Assembly (NCBI GenBank): GCA_963621145.1
Contig: CAVFDI010000023.1
Location: 1 to 26,139 of the forward strand
Direction of reading: 5' to 3'
Length of the DNA stretch: 26,139 nt
Source of the DNA: W0P28-013 sp963621145
Lineage (GTDB): Bacteria; Bacteroidota; Bacteroidia; Bacteroidales; Paludibacteraceae
Notes under the pieces: model-generated
What the model was told of the DNA's origin: nothing
The model's input: the letters and a program-made list of their open reading frames with translations, nothing else
The model's database searches: none
Position numbers and translations under genes: made by a program
Part shown: positions 21,901 to 26,139 of the stretch, piece after piece
Numbering within the stretch: the first letter of the stretch is position 1
Layout of the letters: every line of letters begins with the position of its first letter

Positions 21901-23169
21901 CTAAAACTCTGGTTCTTTAATTTCGTTTCCACGCACAAATCGTGCCACAATTTGGCGGTCGTCGCCAAGATAGACAAAGCGTTCGAGGCGCTCCAACAGC
22001 GTGTAGTCGCCGTAGTTGAGCGCGGCATCGTCTATCACCAAAGCATCGAATTCGTAGCCCGTTTCGAAACTGCCCACTTTACCAAAGAAACTGCCGCCGC
22101 TCTTTGTGGCAAGATAGAATGCCTCGGGCAGCGTGAGAAAAGCGGTTGCTTTGTCGGTTTCGGCGTAGATCAGTTTCGAAATCTGAATGGCGTGAGTCAT
22201 CACGCGGAACATCGAAATGTCGTGCCCACCGCTGATGTCGGAACCGAGCGCCACAGGTATGCCGTTTTGCAAAAATTTGCGAATGGGTGCTTTGCCGCTG
22301 CCAAGGTCGCTGTTCGAGTGCGGACAGTGAACCACCATCACGCCTTGGCGCTTCATCAACTCCAATTCTGCACCGTCGGTGTAGCAGCAGTGCGCCATCA
22401 GCGTGGGCGTCTGACCAAACAGTCCGTAACGATTGTAGGCATCGCCATAGCAGGTCGATTCTGGCTCCAACTCTTTCACCCAAGCAATTTCGCTCTTGTT
22501 TTCCGAAAGGTGCGATTGCACTGGCATCTGGTATTTTTTTGCCAATTTGCCGATTTCGGTGAGCATTTCGGGCGTGCAACTTGGCACAAAACGCGGTGTC
22601 AGAATGGTGCGAACTAGTCGTTTGCTGTCGCCCCAATGTTCTATCAGTTCCATGTCGTCGGCTACGGCTTGCTCCACGGTTTCGCTGATGTTGTCGGGAC
22701 AGTTGCGGTTCATGTTCACTTTGCCAACCATTGCGCCCATGCCCGATTTCTCGAAAAGTGTGAGCAGCAGTTCGGTGGCTGGCTTGTGAACCGATGCAAA
22801 AGCTACTGTGCGCATGGTGCCAACGCGCCACAGATTTTTTACAAAACGACTGTACATTGCCCCTGCATAATCCAAATTGGCATATTTTGCCTCTTCGGGA
22901 AATGTGTATGTGTTGAGCCACGGCAACAATTCCAAATCCATCGCCATACCCATGTTGCGATATTGCGGCGCATGCACATGCAGGTCGTTCATGGCTGGAA
23001 TAATGAGCCGATCGCCATAGTCGACCACTTCGGCGTCGCGCAATTCATCTGGAAGATGATCGTAAACCGCTGTTACACAGCCATTTTCTACGGCGATGTA
23101 ACCATTCGCAATCACCTCAAATTTGTCCGATTGCTTGGTAAAAAGAATGTTGCCTTTGTAAAGTTTCAT
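21901..23169 (-). CDS. guaD: Guanine deaminase-type amidohydrolase
   Basis: This enzyme converts guanine to xanthine in purine salvage or catabolism. The 422-residue protein has the amidohydrolase metal site: H64 and H66 in DLHVHAPQYRNMG, H220 and E223 in QSHLSENKSEIAWV, H260 in LMAHCCYT and D311 in ALGSDISGGHDISM. The sequences HAPQY, LPWLNTYTFPEE, TPRFVPSCTPEM and HCPHSNSDLGSG are characteristic of guanine deaminase rather than chlorohydrolases. The gene stands between sufB (45 bases upstream) and pnuC in the same direction, so it would be transcribed with the suf genes unless an internal promoter exists. A heptamer array begins at the stop codon. Confidence 0.9.
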   Translation of the reverse strand: MKLYKGNILFTKQSDKFEVIANGYIAVENGCVTAVYDHLPDELRDAEVVDYGDRLIIPAMNDLHVHAPQYRNMGMAMDLELLPWLNTYTFPEEAKYANLDYAGAMYSRFVKNLWRVGTMRTVAFASVHKPATELLLTLFEKSGMGAMVGKVNMNRNCPDNISETVEQAVADDMELIEHWGDSKRLVRTILTPRFVPSCTPEMLTEIGKLAKKYQMPVQSHLSENKSEIAWVKELEPESTCYGDAYNRYGLFGQTPTLMAHCCYTDGAELELMKRQGVMVVHCPHSNSDLGSGKAPIRKFLQNGIPVALGSDISGGHDISMFRVMTHAIQISKLIYAETDKATAFLTLPEAFYLATKSGGSFFGKVGSFETGYEFDALVIDDAALNYGDYTLLERLERFVYLGDDRQIVARFVRGNEIKEPEF

Positions 23170-23214
23170 AGTCTGTCTATAAAGTGAAATTTTTATCTAA
23201 AGTGCGAAAGTCGC

Positions 23215-24663
23215 TTATCCTACGGTGTTTTCGAGCGAAACCGACAGTAATTTTTGTGCCTCGACGGCAAATTCCATCGGCAGTTTGTTCAAAACCTCTT
23301 TGGCATAGCCGTTCACTATCAGGCCGATAGCATCTTCGGTACCAATGCCGCGCTGGTTGCAGTAGAAAAGTTGATCTTCGCTTATTTTCGATGTCGTGGC
23401 TTCGTGTTCCACCACGGCGGTATCGTTTTCAATCTCCATATACGGAAATGTGTGCGCGCCGCAGCGATCGCTCAGCAGCAGACTGTCGCACTGCGAGAAA
23501 TTGCGTGCGCCATCGGCATTTTTCACCACTTTCACCAAGCCGCGATACGAGTTTTGACTCTGTCCCGCCGATATGCCTTTCGACACAATTCTGCTGCGAG
23601 TATTGCGCCCAATGTGTATCATTTTTGTGCCTGTGTCGGCCTGTTGATAGTTGTTTGTTACTGCCACCGAGTAGAACTCGCCCACCGAATTGTCGCCTTT
23701 CAGCACACAACTCGGGTATTTCCAAGTGATGGCGGAACCAGTCTCGACCTGCGTCCACGAAATTTTCGAGTTACGCCCTTTGCACAGCGCGCGTTTGGTT
23801 ACAAAATTGTAGATGCCGCCGCGTCCGTCTTTGTCGCCAGGGTACCAGTTTTGCACGGTGGAGTATTTCACCTCGGCATTGTCCATCACCACTATCTCTA
23901 CAATGGCGGCGTGCAGTTGGTTCTGATCGCGCATGGGAGCGGTGCAGCCTTCGAGGTACGACACGTACGCATCGTCGTCGCAAACTATCAGCGTGCGCTC
24001 AAATTGCCCTGTCTGTGCAGCATTGATGCGGAAATAGGTCGACAATTCCATGGGACAACGCACGCCTTTTGGAATGTAGACGAACGAGCCATCGCTGAAT
24101 ACGGCACTGTTCAGCGCAGCAAAAAAATTGTCGGCATACGATACCACCGAACCCAAATAGCGTTGCACAAGGTCGGGATGATCTTTCACCGCCTCGCTGA
24201 TGCTGCAAAAAATGATGCCGCGCTCAGCCAAACTTTCGCGATAAGTGGTTTTCACGCTCACACTGTCCATCACTGCGTCCACGGCCATGCCACTCAGCGC
24301 ATCGCGTTCTTCGAGCGGAATGCCCAACTTGTCGAATGTCTTCACCAGTTCTGGATCGACTTCGGTGGTGCTGTTCTGTGCGTTTCGGCGTGGCGCAGCG
24401 TAGTATGTAATTGCTTGATAATCAATTTCTGGAATCTCCAAATGCGCCCAATGCGGCATCTGCAGCGTTTGCCAATGGCGGAACGCTTTCAGACGGAATT
24501 CGAGCAGCCAATCTGGTTCGTGCTTTTTGGCCGAGATGAGCCGCACCACCTCTTCGTTCAACCCCGCTGGAATGGTGTCGGTGTCGATGTCGGTGGTAAA
24601 ACCATATTTGTAGTCCGACGAAGTAACGTCGTCGATTATGCTTTTTATCTGCTTTTCAGCCAT
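23215..24663 (-). CDS. sufB: Fe-S cluster assembly scaffold subunit SufB
   Basis: SufB is the main scaffold on which the Fe-S cluster is built. The start is the ATG at 24661-24663 (MAEKQIKSIIDDVTSSDYKYGF), giving 482 residues, as is normal; the open frame continues upstream, but the promoter box at 24687-24694 rules out a longer protein. Motifs: IPKGVRCPMELSTYFRIN, DDDAYVSYLEGCTAP, KYSTVQNWYPGDKDGRGGIYNFVTKR, the core KGISAGQSQNSYRGLVKV, ARNFSQCDSLLLSDRCGAHTFPY with the conserved cysteines, and EATTSKISEDQLFYCNQRG. It opens the suf transcription unit, divergent from sufE. Confidence 0.97.
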   Translation of the reverse strand: MAEKQIKSIIDDVTSSDYKYGFTTDIDTDTIPAGLNEEVVRLISAKKHEPDWLLEFRLKAFRHWQTLQMPHWAHLEIPEIDYQAITYYAAPRRNAQNSTTEVDPELVKTFDKLGIPLEERDALSGMAVDAVMDSVSVKTTYRESLAERGIIFCSISEAVKDHPDLVQRYLGSVVSYADNFFAALNSAVFSDGSFVYIPKGVRCPMELSTYFRINAAQTGQFERTLIVCDDDAYVSYLEGCTAPMRDQNQLHAAIVEIVVMDNAEVKYSTVQNWYPGDKDGRGGIYNFVTKRALCKGRNSKISWTQVETGSAITWKYPSCVLKGDNSVGEFYSVAVTNNYQQADTGTKMIHIGRNTRSRIVSKGISAGQSQNSYRGLVKVVKNADGARNFSQCDSLLLSDRCGAHTFPYMEIENDTAVVEHEATTSKISEDQLFYCNQRGIGTEDAIGLIVNGYAKEVLNKLPMEFAVEAQKLLSVSLENTVG

Positions 24664-24686
24664 TTTCTTTGCATGTATGTAACCTG

Positions 24687-24694
24687 CAAAATTA
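24687..24694 (-). promoter_or_regulatory. -7 promoter element of sufB
   Basis: TAATTTTG on the minus strand matches TAnnTTTG. The predicted start of transcription leaves a leader of about 15 bases before the sufB ATG. The 11 bases TAATTTTGCAG are exactly repeated, inverted, in the sufE promoter. Confidence 0.75.
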
Positions 24695-24732
24695 CTGATT
24701 TTTTTCGAGAATGAAAATTCGCTGATTTTTTG

Positions 24733-24740
24733 TAATTTTG
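24733..24740 (+). promoter_or_regulatory. -7 promoter element of sufE
   Basis: TAATTTTG followed by CAG. It stands back to back with the sufB promoter; the two boxes are separated by 38 bases and each is preceded by a CTGATTTTTT-like tract. The leader to the sufE ATG at 24763 is about 15 bases. Confidence 0.7.
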
Positions 24741-24762
24741 CAGCCGCAAAAATCGCAAAAAA

Positions 24763-25182
24763 ATGACACTCGACGAGAAACAAAACGAAATAATTGAACA
24801 GTTCAGCGCGTTCGACGATTGGATGGATCGCTATCAGTATCTTGTGGAGTTGGGAAATGCGCTGCCGCCGCTGCCCGAAAGCGACAAGACCGACCAAAAC
24901 CTGATAAATGGTTGCCAAAGTCGTGTGTGGCTTACGGCCGATTATGACGACGGACGCATCACTTTCCATGGCGAGAGCGATGCCGTGATTGTGAAAGGCA
25001 TTGTGGCACTGCTCATCGAGACGCTATCGGGCTGCACACCCGACGAAATAATCGACTGCGACCTGCATTTCATCGACCAAATTGGCCTAAAAGAACACCT
25101 TTCGCCAACGCGCAGCAACGGACTTCTTGCCATGGTCAAACAGATGAAAATGTATGCTATTGCGTTCAAAAGTCGTGAATAG
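24763..25182 (+). CDS. sufE: Sulfur acceptor/carrier SufE
   Basis: SufE takes the persulfide from SufS and hands it to SufB. The 139-residue protein has the usual length and the active-site cysteine C51 in LINGCQSRVWL. Other family blocks are WMDRYQYLVELGNALPPLP (20-38), GIVALLIETLSGCTPDEI and LSPTRSNGLLAMVKQMK near the C-terminus. It is read from its own promoter, divergent from sufB, so it may be controlled together with the suf operon through the shared 100-base region. The start ATG follows a short A-rich leader. Confidence 0.96.
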   Translation: MTLDEKQNEIIEQFSAFDDWMDRYQYLVELGNALPPLPESDKTDQNLINGCQSRVWLTADYDDGRITFHGESDAVIVKGIVALLIETLSGCTPDEIIDCDLHFIDQIGLKEHLSPTRSNGLLAMVKQMKMYAIAFKSRE

Positions 25183-25245
25183 TGCGAAGAAAACTGATTT
25201 TTTACTCATCAGAAATAAATTTCAAAATTTAAAATTAAGTTTGTT

Positions 25246-26025
25246 ATGAGAAGATTGTTTTTCTCTCTTGTTGCGCTGTGCGCAGGTTTATTTGCTACTG
25301 CACAAACCACTTTTTACGTGTATAAAGCCGATGGTAGCAAGGTGAAATATGTGGTAACAGATGTGGATAGCATCTCGTTTACCGAACCATCGTCGGCTCC
25401 TACTCCCTCGGGTACGCTCAATGGTTACGATTACATCGACCTTGCGCTTCCCAGTGGTACGCTGTGGGCTACTTGTAATGTGGGCGCTACTTCGCCCGAG
25501 GCTTATGGCAATTATTTTGCATGGGGCGAAACAAATATAAAATCGACCTACGATTGGAATACATACAAGTATGCTAAAGGTTCTGAAACTTCTCTTACGA
25601 AGTATTGCAACGAGTCGATTTTGGGTGACAACTATTTTACCGATGAACTCACCACGCTCGAGTCGGCCGACGATGTCGCCACTTTTAACTGGGGGAGTGA
25701 TTGGCGTATGCCTACATTAGACGAATGGAACGAGTTGATGAATGAGGAAAATTGCACATGGACATGGATAAACTTGAATGGAAAGAATGGTTACGAAGTA
25801 AAGAGTGTAAGAAATAGTAACTCCATTTTTCTTCCTGCGGCAGGCTACCGCAAAGGCAATGATTTGATATATGCTGGCTCGAGTGGAGGTTATTGGGCAA
25901 ATTTGCTTGGCACTAGTGCTTCTGGTGCAAAATGCGCAGATTTCTACTCAAACAACATCAGCACAACCAATAGCAATCGTAACTTTGGATTGTCGGTGCG
26001 CCCTGTTGTCTCAAAAAAAGATTGA
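25246..26025 (+). CDS. Secreted fib_succ_major domain protein
   Basis: A 259-residue exported protein. Residues 1-20 (MRRLFFSLVALCAGLFATAQ) are a signal peptide with no lipobox. A short linker with TFYVYKADGSKVKYVVTDVDSISF is a common opening of Bacteroidota surface proteins. From about residue 60 it is the Fibrobacter succinogenes major paralogous domain: YDYIDLALPSGTLWATCNVGAT, YGNYFAWGET, WGSDWRMPTLDEWNELM, IFLPAAGYR, GGYWANL and FGLSVRPVV at the end. The domain is related to formylglycine-generating-enzyme/C-type-lectin-like folds; its role is unknown. No type IX sorting domain follows. The gene ends 84 bases before a strong terminator. Confidence 0.88.
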   Translation: MRRLFFSLVALCAGLFATAQTTFYVYKADGSKVKYVVTDVDSISFTEPSSAPTPSGTLNGYDYIDLALPSGTLWATCNVGATSPEAYGNYFAWGETNIKSTYDWNTYKYAKGSETSLTKYCNESILGDNYFTDELTTLESADDVATFNWGSDWRMPTLDEWNELMNEENCTWTWINLNGKNGYEVKSVRNSNSIFLPAAGYRKGNDLIYAGSSGGYWANLLGTSASGAKCADFYSNNISTTNSNRNFGLSVRPVVSKKD

Positions 26026-26109
26026 TTTGTACGGCGCAGCAATGCGATTTTTAAGTTTATCGACATTCTCAAAACATAGTTGTTCGTAGTTGCATTTGCT
26101 GATAAACAC

Positions 26110-26139
26110 GAGGACGCACCATGTGCGCCCTCTTTTTTT
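26110..26139 (+). terminator. Rho-independent terminator after the fib_succ_major gene
   Basis: GAGGACGCAC-CAT-GTGCGCCCTC forms a stem of nine pairs with one A-C mismatch and a three-base loop, followed by at least seven Ts at the window edge. Confidence 0.85.

Noticed and set aside
23254..24714. 486-codon open frame on the plus strand over sufB
   Set aside because: Antisense of the well-conserved sufB; no recognisable motif and unusual composition.
24664..24969. N-terminal extension of SufB
   Set aside because: The open frame upstream crosses the sufB and sufE promoters and the antisense of sufE; the family start is at 24663.

Overview
The window comes from a member of the Bacteroidota, most likely Bacteroidales. 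The evidence is: promoter -7 elements of the TAnnTTTG type in front of rnpB, spmAB, ileS, sufB, sufE and the YhcG-like gene; few Shine-Dalgarno sequences; lipoproteins with Bacteroidota-style N-termini; the remains of a type IX secretion C-terminal sorting domain; and a Fibrobacter-succinogenes-major-domain secreted protein. A run of ten Ns at 11115-11124 shows it is draft or metagenome sequence. Apart from ileS, sufE and the last gene, all genes read on the minus strand.

Layout. 1-290: the start of a secreted nuclease-like gene and palindromic repeats. 291-1310: RNase P RNA and tsaE. 1310-4885: an NtrC-type response regulator without a DNA-binding domain, a large Ig-like lipoprotein and ybeY. 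5054-7356: a fused SpmA/SpmB membrane protein, then about 1.07 kb without an intact gene. That gap holds the wreck of a secreted-protein gene and is bounded by two inverted, almost identical 39-bp promoter copies, one firing into spmAB and one into ileS. 7357-11112: ileS, carrying an in-frame insertion of a DUF559 (Vsr/PDDEXK-like) nuclease domain bordered by inverted CCCC-AAGGGG repeats. 11130-14791: aroA, a beta-propeller-like lipoprotein and a YhcG/DUF1016 nuclease-fold protein. 15002-17532: pfkA, ispH and a small membrane-anchored protein. 17747-25182: an Fe-S cluster assembly locus (sufB, guanine deaminase, pnuC, sufC, sufD, sufS; sufE divergent). 25246-26139: a fib_succ_major-type secreted protein and a terminator.

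The genes are mainly housekeeping: translation and RNA processing (ileS, rnpB, tsaE, ybeY), Fe-S assembly (suf), isoprenoid synthesis (ispH, itself an Fe-S enzyme), the shikimate pathway (aroA) and glycolysis (pfkA). The unusual content lies between and inside them. Many spacers are filled with degenerate short tandem repeats that begin at, or run into, the stop codon of the upstream gene; several repeat families recur at distant loci. The strongest lead is the nuclease cassette inside the isoleucyl-tRNA synthetase.
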